From NCBI GenBank assembly GCA_029556045.1, contig JAKQGS010000103.1, positions 1 to 14,706 on the forward strand: a DNA stretch of 14,706 nt. Direction: 5' to 3'. The notes beneath the pieces are model-generated. The model did not search any database, was not told where the DNA came from, and saw nothing but the letters and a program-made list of their open reading frames with translations. Below, in pieces: positions 1 through 6,453 of this stretch (position 1 is its first letter; every line of letters begins with the position of its first letter). This stretch comes from Pseudomonadota bacterium. GTDB lineage: Bacteria; Bdellovibrionota; Oligoflexia; Oligoflexales; Oligoflexaceae. A program made the position numbers and the translations under genes.

Positions 1-792
1 ACCGATATCAAGTACGCCGACTTGTTTTTAAATTTCTCCTTTCCAAATCTGGTGCTGAAAAACGAAATCCTGTTTCGCTTGGGCAAATCCGCGGATCCTT
101 CGTGGGCCCGCTTGGGAGGCGTCTACAGCATCGATGAAAGCATTGAGACCAACAAGCTGGACTCCATTGCCGCCACCGGGGGCTTGGAATATTACCTGTC
201 CCGCTCGGGGATGGTGGTTGGCCCCAACGAGTTCCGCCAGGGTGATGCCAAAAGCCACTCGATGTTCCTTGGATACGCCTATGCTCCCGGTGATAGCGAT
301 GGCTACTACGATGTTTACGACTACAGCACCCCGGACATCCCGCTCAAACGCAACACCAAGGTCAATGCCTTTGCCTTCCATCGCAATTTTAAACCCGCTC
401 TCCTGCTATTCAACGCGCCCACTTACATGGATTCCCAACGCATCGACGGGATCTACGATCCAACCCGGCTGATGAACGCCACCGTCTACGATATTGGCTA
501 CCGTTATCGCAGCCTAGAAAACGGTGATTTTGAAGTCAAATTTATTACGGCTTCCCTCAATCAGGGCGCTCCCGCCGACTTTGACCGCAGCAGCGGCACC
601 TATCCGGTGGGCACCGATGGGAAGGAGCTTGGCTATGAACTGGATCTCAAATATGATCGATACTTCGGCAAAGAGTTTTCGATTGGAGCGGCAGGCGGCA
701 TCGGTCTGCCGGGTGACGCGATGCGGACGCAGGATGGTAAAAAACCGCAGGTTTCCTATCTGATTGAAAGCCACGTATCGTTTAACTTTTAA
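1..792 (+). CDS. outer-membrane beta-barrel protein, 3' part (alginate-export-like)
   Basis: The reading frame is open from the first base of the window, so the gene starts upstream and only about 263 C-terminal residues are seen. The sequence alternates polar and aromatic/hydrophobic residues in short amphipathic strands, has many Tyr and Gly, and ends in ...SHVSFNF. A terminal Phe is the usual C-terminal signature recognised by the BAM machinery in Gram-negative outer-membrane barrels. The last third (strand-rich, with GKELGYELDLKYD, then GLPGDAM, then the terminal strand) resembles the end of alginate-export-type porins, where an LG-E-D strand is followed by an FPGD turn. That family label is from memory of the pattern and is tentative; a barrel is much more certain than the substrate. 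The next gene starts 51 bases downstream, with no strong terminator between, so the two could be cotranscribed. Confidence 0.75.
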   Translation, partial: TDIKYADLFLNFSFPNLVLKNEILFRLGKSADPSWARLGGVYSIDESIETNKLDSIAATGGLEYYLSRSGMVVGPNEFRQGDAKSHSMFLGYAYAPGDSDGYYDVYDYSTPDIPLKRNTKVNAFAFHRNFKPALLLFNAPTYMDSQRIDGIYDPTRLMNATVYDIGYRYRSLENGDFEVKFITASLNQGAPADFDRSSGTYPVGTDGKELGYELDLKYDRYFGKEFSIGAAGGIGLPGDAMRTQDGKKPQVSYLIESHVSFNF

Positions 793-830
793 AACGATGG
801 GTACCCACAATCTTATGTGAGGAACGAGCC

Positions 831-838
831 AGGGGAGG
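831..838 (+). promoter_or_regulatory. Shine-Dalgarno that sets the start at 844
   Basis: AGGGGAGG lies 5 bases before ATG 844. The frame is also open from a GTG at 817, but that codon lies upstream of this site and has no comparable ribosome-binding site, so 844 is preferred. Confidence 0.7.
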
Positions 839-843
839 CGACT

Positions 844-2265
844 ATGGAAATGGAATTCAGTCGGGAGCAGGTTCAACGGATTGAAAACAGCCATACCATT
901 GAGTATCTCACCACGGTGGCCGGCGCCATGCAGCGAACTGACGCCGTCAGCGCCAAGGATATCAATGACTTTCGCGTCAGTCTGCGGAACTTTCAGCTTT
1001 CTGGAGACTTTTCTCAGTCCACTCTTCTGACCCTGCTGGCTCAGGAAAAAAGTGCCTTCCTACAGGCCGTGGTTACCCGTTATGGGGAATCCGGTCTGTG
1101 CTCCAATCTGTTTCGTTTTTCCCTGATGCACCGCTTGTCCACCTGGCAGAGCAATCTCGATGCCGCGGGAGAATCCATGATTCGCCTGAGTCAGCTGTTT
1201 TTTAACCAACCCTTTGCGATCTTTCAGGAACGCCACTGTGAACGTAAAGTTCTCCTATCCGGCGTGCTGATTGAGCTGGCGGAGATCATCGCCCACGCCA
1301 AAGAGGAACTGGAGCGAGCTAAAACGGCCCTACGGCGCATGCAGCCGGCGGATCTGGCCATACAAAACGAGGGTGACATCGAACTGGATCTCACCATTGC
1401 CCAGGAGTCGGGTTTTGCCACCGTTCAGCGGAACCTCATACCCCTGCGCAGTGAACGGATCTTTAAAGCCAGCAGCCTGGCTGCTGCAACATCTCTGACG
1501 GATTATCTGGAAGACCTCCTGGTGCAACTGCGGCAAAACACCAAACCAGCCCATGTGGAAGACCTGATCAATCGCTGTTCCAGCATTAAGTCGGAGTTGG
1601 CCAAACTTTCGCAGCTGGATTTTCCCGTGCATCCCACCATTGAAGCCTGGGAGGGACGCCGGTTTAGCTTTTGCCAAACTTTGGCCGGTATCGACGGTGA
1701 AATCACCACCTTGCTCAACAAGTTCATCCTGCATCTGACACCGGCCAGCATGTCGGTCCCCGATGATTTTTCTTATTTTACCGGTTCCATGCGTCGCCTC
1801 GTGGAAATGGATCTTATCCGCTCGGGCGTCGGTCCCTTGCAGGCTAAAACAGCCTGGGAGGCGCTGGTGAGCTATTGCTCCGGCCAGGGGCTGAATCCAT
1901 TAAATCTGGTGCCTGCCGAGCTGGGGAAGATCAATCCTCACCTCAGCGAACGGCACCTCGTCCTGCTGCGTCAGGTCGATCACAACGCCAAACTATTTCA
2001 TTTTGACAGCCACACTAAACAGATGCTGCTGACTCGCAGTTCTTCTCTCATGAAATACTTTAAAGGGGGCGTCGGACTCGTTTCGGCATTTTTGATGATA
2101 ATGGTGTCCAGCTGTGGCCTGAAAACGTTGCCCATCAATCCCGCCGATGACTACCGGCCGGAAATTCCATTTCGGGACACTCCGGCCACACCACCGGACA
2201 CCCCCAAACCGCCGGTGCAATCATCGCCATCCAACAAGGAGTTAAAAGGTGAAAAACAACCCTAG
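844..2265 (+). CDS. argininosuccinate-lyase-like pseudoenzyme with in-frame C-terminal lipoprotein segment
   Basis: This is a 473-residue, largely helical protein. Residues ~130-230 follow the ArgH core: a long helix ending ALRRM, then ESGFATVQRN and SLAAATSLTDYLEDLL, which line up with ALKRL, GFASATRN and LSAAAIGMVHLSRFAEDL of E. coli ArgH as I recall it. Residues ~318-369 match the ArgH C-terminal domain (SGVGPLQAK..., then PAELGKINPHLSE). The signatures that make an active lyase are not there: the HTGRSRND motif reads ESGLCSNLF (82-90), the TH-x-Q-x-AQP motif is lost near 130, and the flexible loop GSSxMPxKxNP reads SQLDFPVHP (256-264). Catalysis is therefore unlikely. Residues 403-473 look like a separate small lipoprotein (see the entry at 2050). 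The gene overlaps dapA by 17 bases, so translation is probably coupled. Family assignment is by eye; a regulatory or structural role is possible but unknown. Confidence 0.7.
   Translation: MEMEFSREQVQRIENSHTIEYLTTVAGAMQRTDAVSAKDINDFRVSLRNFQLSGDFSQSTLLTLLAQEKSAFLQAVVTRYGESGLCSNLFRFSLMHRLSTWQSNLDAAGESMIRLSQLFFNQPFAIFQERHCERKVLLSGVLIELAEIIAHAKEELERAKTALRRMQPADLAIQNEGDIELDLTIAQESGFATVQRNLIPLRSERIFKASSLAAATSLTDYLEDLLVQLRQNTKPAHVEDLINRCSSIKSELAKLSQLDFPVHPTIEAWEGRRFSFCQTLAGIDGEITTLLNKFILHLTPASMSVPDDFSYFTGSMRRLVEMDLIRSGVGPLQAKTAWEALVSYCSGQGLNPLNLVPAELGKINPHLSERHLVLLRQVDHNAKLFHFDSHTKQMLLTRSSSLMKYFKGGVGLVSAFLMIMVSSCGLKTLPINPADDYRPEIPFRDTPATPPDTPKPPVQSSPSNKELKGEKQP
2050..2265 (+). CDS. LptM/YifL-like small lipoprotein module, in frame inside the preceding gene
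   Basis: From the internal ATG at 2050 the same frame gives 71 residues with a textbook lipoprotein leader: MKYFK, a hydrophobic stretch of about 15 residues, then the lipobox VSSC with Cys at position 22. The mature start CGLKTLPINPAD followed by a Pro-rich tail resembles LptM/YifL (CGxKGPL...P), a small outer-membrane lipoprotein often encoded beside lysine-pathway genes. I see no clear Shine-Dalgarno before 2050, so separate translation is uncertain. If it is not initiated separately, the leader would be an internal transmembrane segment (about residues 408-423 of the long protein), holding an ArgH-like domain in the cytoplasm and a Pro-rich tail in the periplasm. The lipobox is seen directly; the LptM link and the independent start are inference. 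Confidence 0.45.
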   Translation: MKYFKGGVGLVSAFLMIMVSSCGLKTLPINPADDYRPEIPFRDTPATPPDTPKPPVQSSPSNKELKGEKQP

Positions 2266-3148
2266 CATCCAGGGTGTCTATACCGCGTTGGGCAGCCCGT
2301 TTTTAGTGGATGGCTCCATCGACTGGAAGGCGTTTGAAGGTCTTCTCCACCACCAAGCCCAAGGGGGTGTTGACGGTATCGTGATTTCCGGCACCACGGG
2401 GGAATCCCCCACGCTGACGGTGCAGGAAAAATTGGCCATGATCAAAAAAGCGAAAGCCATTTTACCCGGCAACATCAAAGTTATGGCTGGCACCGGCGGC
2501 AACAACACCGAGCAAAGCGTCGAACTCTCCCGTCTGGCGGAAGACGCCGGTGCGGATAGTCTGCTGATTGTCACCCCTCCCTACAACAAACCATCCATTG
2601 CGGGAATCCGGGCGCATCTGGAAGCCATCGGCTCTCAGGTTAAAATCCCCCTGTGCCTTTATCATGTGCCCGGGCGCACGGGTCAGCTGTTAAATGCGTC
2701 GCAATTAAATGAACTCTGCCAGGTTCCGCATGTCAAAGCGGTCAAAGAGGCCAGTGGTGACATCGCGCTTTTTTCCCGCGGAGTTATGGGTTCCACCGCA
2801 TCTTATTTGTCCGGTGATGACGCCACCTACCTGCCCAGTCTCAGTGTTGGGGGCCAGGGAGTGATCAGCGTGATCACTAATATCTATCCCGCAGAATTTG
2901 TGCAGATGACCCGATGCTTTCAGGCCGGAGACCTTCTAAAAGCCCGACGGATTCATGAAGTCCTGATGGCCGCCATGGATATCATGTTCTGTGAATCCAA
3001 TCCCGGTCCCCTGAAGGCGGCGTTGGCCATCAAGGGTATGGCTATGAATAACCTGCGTCTGCCTCTGGTGTCTGTCAGCGCTGAAAACTATCAAAAGATC
3101 AAAACCATTTTGGAAGCGACCGATGGCAAAATCAAAGCGCTCGCCTGA
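2249..3148 (+). CDS. dapA: 4-hydroxy-tetrahydrodipicolinate synthase
   Basis: It condenses pyruvate with aspartate semialdehyde, the first committed step to diaminopimelate and lysine, in the cytoplasm. The 299 residues are the usual length for this TIM-barrel family. Seen in order: GTTGES (48-53, with Thr49/50), PPYNKPS with Tyr112, YHVPGRTG (Tyr138 and Arg143), the Schiff-base lysine in VKEASG (Lys166), SGDD (188-191) and GVISV (204-208). The start is GTG 2249, with AAGGAG 7 bases upstream, inside the end of the previous gene (17-base overlap). It overlaps dapB by 26 bases, so the three genes are probably one translationally coupled operon. Against E. coli DapA, residues of the lysine-inhibition site differ: His53 to Val, His56 to Lys61, Glu84 to Gln89, Tyr106 to Pro111. 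This suggests weak or absent feedback inhibition. Confidence 0.96.
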   Translation: MKNNPSIQGVYTALGSPFLVDGSIDWKAFEGLLHHQAQGGVDGIVISGTTGESPTLTVQEKLAMIKKAKAILPGNIKVMAGTGGNNTEQSVELSRLAEDAGADSLLIVTPPYNKPSIAGIRAHLEAIGSQVKIPLCLYHVPGRTGQLLNASQLNELCQVPHVKAVKEASGDIALFSRGVMGSTASYLSGDDATYLPSLSVGGQGVISVITNIYPAEFVQMTRCFQAGDLLKARRIHEVLMAAMDIMFCESNPGPLKAALAIKGMAMNNLRLPLVSVSAENYQKIKTILEATDGKIKALA

Positions 3149-3956
3149 GTCATCATCACGTCCGGTCACCAAGATCCCGACATGGATCCACGGCTGCACG
3201 GGACGCATGGGACAATCGCTGCAGGAAACCATGTTCAAGGAACCTTCGCCCTTTGTGCTGACGGGCGGTTCGGATCAATCGTTTTTGACCCTGAATATCC
3301 CGCAAGATCGCCTGCCCATGAGTGCCGGCGCTTTTGCCAGAGCGCTGCACCATGCACACTTGTTTTTCGATTTCACCAATCCCGAGGGCAATAAACGGCT
3401 GTTGACGGGACTGCAGAAAGGGGGCGTCAAGGATGCCGCCGTATTGGTGGGCACGACGGGCCTGACCACAGCCCAGATCAAGGGTTGGCAGGACTATGCC
3501 AAGACCGCCAAATCGCGTGTCCTTGTGGCGCCCAACACCAGTCTGGGGATTTTAATTCTGATGCAAACCTGCCGGTTGGTGGCTCCCCTGCTCCGTGATA
3601 GTGGATTTGATATCGAGATCTGTGAGTCCCACCACCGCCACAAGGCGGATGCACCCAGCGGTACCGCATTACTATTGGCAGACTCCATCGCCCGTGTTAC
3701 CGGCCTGAAAACAATCTACGGCCGCAAGAAAAAGCGGGAAGCTGATGAGTTGGGTTTGTCGGTGATTCGTGGCGGATCGGTGTTTGGAGAGCACACCGTA
3801 CATTTTCTGGGGGACATGGAGCAATTGACGTTTAGTCATCGCGCCTTATCCCGCGAGCTTTTTGCCCAAGGGGCCTATCGCCTGGGGCAGTGGGTGGTGC
3901 AGCAAAAACCCGGTTTTTACAGTCTGGATGCGGTCACACTGGATACCCTGCTATAA
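3123..3956 (+). CDS. dapB: 4-hydroxy-tetrahydrodipicolinate reductase
   Basis: It reduces the DapA product with NAD(P)H to tetrahydrodipicolinate (lysine/peptidoglycan precursor pathway). The 277 residues show the full family pattern: nucleotide-binding HGCTGRMGQ (23-31), DFTNPEG (83-89), GTTGL (110-114), APNTSLG (136-142), the catalytic region ESHHRHKADAPSGTA with His170 and Lys174, and RGGSVFGEHTVHFLG followed by E-x-L-x-F-x-HRALSRELFAQGA. The usual Phe or Met in the APN-x-S motif is Thr here, a mild variation. The N terminus carries about 17 extra polar residues (Ser/Arg/Lys-rich) before the first beta strand. ATG 3123 has GGAAG 6 bases upstream and lies inside dapA. The following gene is convergent and its stop is only 11 bases away. 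Confidence 0.95.
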   Translation: MAKSKRSPESSSRPVTKIPTWIHGCTGRMGQSLQETMFKEPSPFVLTGGSDQSFLTLNIPQDRLPMSAGAFARALHHAHLFFDFTNPEGNKRLLTGLQKGGVKDAAVLVGTTGLTTAQIKGWQDYAKTAKSRVLVAPNTSLGILILMQTCRLVAPLLRDSGFDIEICESHHRHKADAPSGTALLLADSIARVTGLKTIYGRKKKREADELGLSVIRGGSVFGEHTVHFLGDMEQLTFSHRALSRELFAQGAYRLGQWVVQQKPGFYSLDAVTLDTLL

Positions 3957-3967
3957 CACGATCCAGA

Positions 3968-5947
3968 TTATCGTGCTTGCAACTTATTTCCCAGGATCGC
4001 CAGTGACACCGTCCAGCGATCGACGGCGATGGTGGTGGCATCCAGCCAGTTATGCCGTTCGTCCTCCACAATGACTGCGTAGACGCCCGGCTCGAGGTTA
4101 AAGAACACAGCCCGGTTCTGTTCATCACCGGTGCCATAGTACCAACCTTCGCCTACCTCCTGGTTCTGAGCGTTTCGAAGTTTAAAGTTCACTTTGACGT
4201 CGGCCAAATCCTTGGGCTTGTAATAGCTCATGACAATCGATCCCATGGCGGGATCAAAGGCCTGACTGGCCCGGCCATCCTGGGTGTTGAGCTCCTGATA
4301 CAGGGACTCAATAAATCCCCGCTGAATCAGGGGTACCACAGCGTGGGCATCATGCCCATCGACCGCATACAATGTTGACTCAAATTCAGGGCTTTGCGTC
4401 AGAGTGTACATGCGATCCCGATAGAGCGACTTGGCCCCATCGATACCCATCAGCCCAAAATCAAGGGTTTCAAGTTGCTGGTTTTCCCCCACCGCCACTA
4501 GATCCACGCGGGGCACCGGCCGAAACTCCTGGTTCATACCACGGTCGCCAAATAGCTGTTCATAGGCTGTGGGCAGACCGGCCAGATGCAGCTGCTTCTG
4601 GTGGGCGTCAAACAGTGAAAAGACCTCGTCCAAGTGATGACCGGCAAACACCGGCACGGTCAGTGCTGTAAGATCAGCATCTGTGGATGAAAACAGAACC
4701 TCCACCAGACCTGGGGTCACGTTGTAAAAACAAAAACGTCCGTTGTCCCCCAACTCCGTTCGATTCGGGGATGGTCCAACTTCATCAAAATAGAACGGCC
4801 CTTCAGCCTCGCGGTTCAGGGAAATGCGGCGAATATCAATCCCCCTCTCCCTTAGGCGTGCCACTGGTACCTGACCGCAAAAAGACCCCATGTCCGCTCG
4901 CTGAGTGACTTGAAAGACCTGCGCATTAAAGTCATAAAAACGATATGACATCACTTGAATCACCTGGGTCTCGCCGCCGTCCTCCTCCGCATGGGAGACT
5001 TCCGTCAGTGTCGGCACTAAGCGACCTTGGGGATCGTCTATCACCACCAAAATGCGGGATCCCAGCGGAACATCACCAATGGCAATCACACCCTGCAAGT
5101 TTGTCCGCCCGATAAATTCAGACCCGATGATGCGAATGCGTGCATCGGCAATCGGATACAAAATATTTTTCTCCGGTACGGACTTTTCATCCAGCACCTG
5201 AAGCGTGAGAGTCGCTGACTTAAAATTCTCCTGACGAACAGTTACCCGTGAATTGCTGGATGTTGCAACGTCGCTTGCCGGCACGGCACTCTCTTCCGAG
5301 TTTTCCGCACCGCGGCGCATGTTGATGCTATTTTGTGGGGGAACCGCTGGTGCCGTATTCATGCGAGCTTGTGTCGGTGCCATTACTTCCGCCAGAGAAG
5401 CCGCGTTTATCACCGCAGCTTCGTTTGTGACGATATCTGTTACCTGATCATTCAGGACTAAATTAGGCGACGGGAATGCGGCGGCAATTTGAGCCATTGG
5501 CTCCTGCGGTATTGCCACCTCCTCCGCCAGGGCATCTCGCGACGGAGGAATTTCAGAAGCGCGCGCAAGGGTCGCTGGTATAGGGTGTGTCGCCACAATG
5601 CGATCTTCCGCCAGTGGGTCTGGTGATGCTGGCGGCACCACTGGTCGGGAATTTTTCTTACGGAGCACAAGTGTGGTCTGATAGAGCGTTGTTATGTCCG
5701 CTCCGTTTTTGGTAGCGGCCGCTAGTTTAGATAGTTCGACGACGCGCGGTTTTACGGCAATCGCCTTATTGACAACCTTTATTGACTCACCCACCTTTGG
5801 ACTACTCTGTACAAAGGCTGCTACGGTCAAAGGAGCCTCAAAGCGACTTACCTCGAGACTTCCCTGCGCATAAGTGACATGCGCACTGCACAGGAACGGA
5901 ACGTTGACCAGCAACCAACGGGGAATGTGAAATCCAAAACTTTTCAT
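3968..5947 (-). CDS. exported protein with three transthyretin-like (carboxypeptidase-regulatory-like) motifs
   Basis: The 659 residues start with a Sec signal peptide: basic MKSFGFHIPR, a hydrophobic core WLLVNVPFLCSAHV, and a likely cleavage after TYA (about residue 27). Residues ~60-240 are rich in Ala, Pro, Val and Ser and look disordered. Three similar beta motifs follow: TNLQGVIAIGDVPLGSRILV (282-301), DNGRFCFYNVTPGLVEVLF (401-419) and NRAVFFNLEPGVYAVIVED (611-629). This is the G-x-F-x-F-x-N-V-x-PG-x-Y-x-V pattern of CarboxypepD_reg/Cna_B-like prealbumin folds. Outside the leader, two Cys (357 and 406) could form a disulfide. No catalytic motif, sortase signal or lipobox is visible. It is probably periplasmic or surface located, in adhesion or scaffold roles, but function is unknown. 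The Shine-Dalgarno is weak (GGG about 9 bases before the ATG). It stands alone and converges on dapB. Confidence 0.8.
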   Translation of the reverse strand: MKSFGFHIPRWLLVNVPFLCSAHVTYAQGSLEVSRFEAPLTVAAFVQSSPKVGESIKVVNKAIAVKPRVVELSKLAAATKNGADITTLYQTTLVLRKKNSRPVVPPASPDPLAEDRIVATHPIPATLARASEIPPSRDALAEEVAIPQEPMAQIAAAFPSPNLVLNDQVTDIVTNEAAVINAASLAEVMAPTQARMNTAPAVPPQNSINMRRGAENSEESAVPASDVATSSNSRVTVRQENFKSATLTLQVLDEKSVPEKNILYPIADARIRIIGSEFIGRTNLQGVIAIGDVPLGSRILVVIDDPQGRLVPTLTEVSHAEEDGGETQVIQVMSYRFYDFNAQVFQVTQRADMGSFCGQVPVARLRERGIDIRRISLNREAEGPFYFDEVGPSPNRTELGDNGRFCFYNVTPGLVEVLFSSTDADLTALTVPVFAGHHLDEVFSLFDAHQKQLHLAGLPTAYEQLFGDRGMNQEFRPVPRVDLVAVGENQQLETLDFGLMGIDGAKSLYRDRMYTLTQSPEFESTLYAVDGHDAHAVVPLIQRGFIESLYQELNTQDGRASQAFDPAMGSIVMSYYKPKDLADVKVNFKLRNAQNQEVGEGWYYGTGDEQNRAVFFNLEPGVYAVIVEDERHNWLDATTIAVDRWTVSLAILGNKLQAR

Positions 5948-6058
5948 ATCGACAACCCATCTGATGAGTGTGGCATCGTGAATACGGACGCAAATTGTCC
6001 ATATTGTTATTCTACGAGCTTCGGAGGATCAGGCGCAAGTGGCGGGAACGAAAGAAGT

Positions 6059-6113
6059 TTCCGAGGTCAGGGATATTGCAATGTTTTTTGAATTTTTTCG
6101 CACCAGGTGTAAG
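6059..6113 (+). repeat. 55-bp direct repeat, left copy (A)
   Basis: It aligns without gaps to 7847-7901 with 46 of 55 identical bases (counted by eye). The conserved blocks are TTCCGAG, CAGGGATAT, GCAA, TTTTTGA, TTTTCGCACCA and TGTAAG. Weaker similarity with small indels continues about 30 bases further in both copies, to an ATTTGAC string. It lies about 340 bases upstream of the ATPase gene. Confidence 0.8.
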
Positions 6114-6134
6114 GGTATCGCTCATAGCGGTCCA

Positions 6135-6158
6135 TTTGACTGATTGGATTTGGTCAAA
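6135..6158. repeat. inverted repeat TTTGAC-N12-GTCAAA
   Basis: A perfect 6-bp inverted repeat with 12-base spacing sits just after repeat copy A. The size would suit a dimeric regulator site, but arms this short can arise by chance. Confidence 0.3.
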
Positions 6159-6238
6159 CCACATTTACGGTCAGATTGGCAATACATCTCAAACGCTTTT
6201 ACCCGAAGGTAGGTCGCATGATGACTTGCTAGGGTGCC

Positions 6239-6308
6239 AAAATGAAAAAATGAAGCCTGGGCCATAAGAAAAAATGAACTATTACCCCACCCCTGTGAAT
6301 AAAAATGA
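6239..6308 (+). repeat. cluster of aaaatga motifs, possible relic of an IS21-type end
   Basis: AAAATGA occurs at 6239, 6247, 6271 and 6302. Two of these extend to the 11-mer gaaaaaatgaa, 24 bases apart (6244 and 6268). Several short direct copies of an A-rich ...ATGA motif are typical of IS21-family ends, but no transposase, terminal dinucleotide or partner end is visible, so this is only a possibility. Confidence 0.25.
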
Positions 6309-6389
6309 CTATATAGACATTATTTTAATAGGTTATGGACTGCCACAGTCTGGCGGATGGCGTCTATTTAATCACACACACCTATCATT

Positions 6390-6440
6390 TATGGTTGTAT
6401 TTTTAAAATTATACTTGTTAAATATGGTTGTATTTTTAAA
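6390..6440 (+). repeat. tandem 18-bp direct repeat upstream of the ATPase gene
   Basis: Two identical copies of tatggttgtatttttaaa lie at 6390-6407 and 6423-6440, a 33-bp period, close to three helical turns. Between them is TATACT (6410-6415), a possible -10 element. The second copy ends just before the ribosome-binding site of the ATPase gene. The placement suggests an operator, perhaps for autoregulation; this is inference. Confidence 0.5.
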
Positions 6441-6453
6441 GTAGGACTTTCGA

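Larger units (their letters stand above)
5948..6453. other. 506-bp gene-free region, left part of accessory island
   Basis: No convincing gene is visible. It holds, in order: the upstream region of the minus-strand exported-protein gene; one copy of a 55-bp repeat (6059-6113); an inverted repeat TTTGAC-N12-GTCAAA (6135-6158); four copies of aaaatga within 70 bases (6239-6308); a strongly AT-rich stretch from about 6280; and a tandem 18-bp repeat directly upstream of the ATPase gene. Base composition shifts visibly from the GC-richer flanking genes, which fits acquired DNA. Confidence 0.6.

Noticed and set aside
3957..3975. Hairpin CACGAT-N7-ATCGTG between dapB and the convergent gene, as a terminator
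   Set aside because: It overlaps the stop of the minus-strand gene and lacks a T run on either strand; a 6-bp stem this AT-rich is weak.
5968..6267. Plus-strand 99-codon open frame in the left part of the island
   Set aside because: It runs across repeat copy A and the A-rich motifs, has no ribosome-binding site and no recognisable domain.
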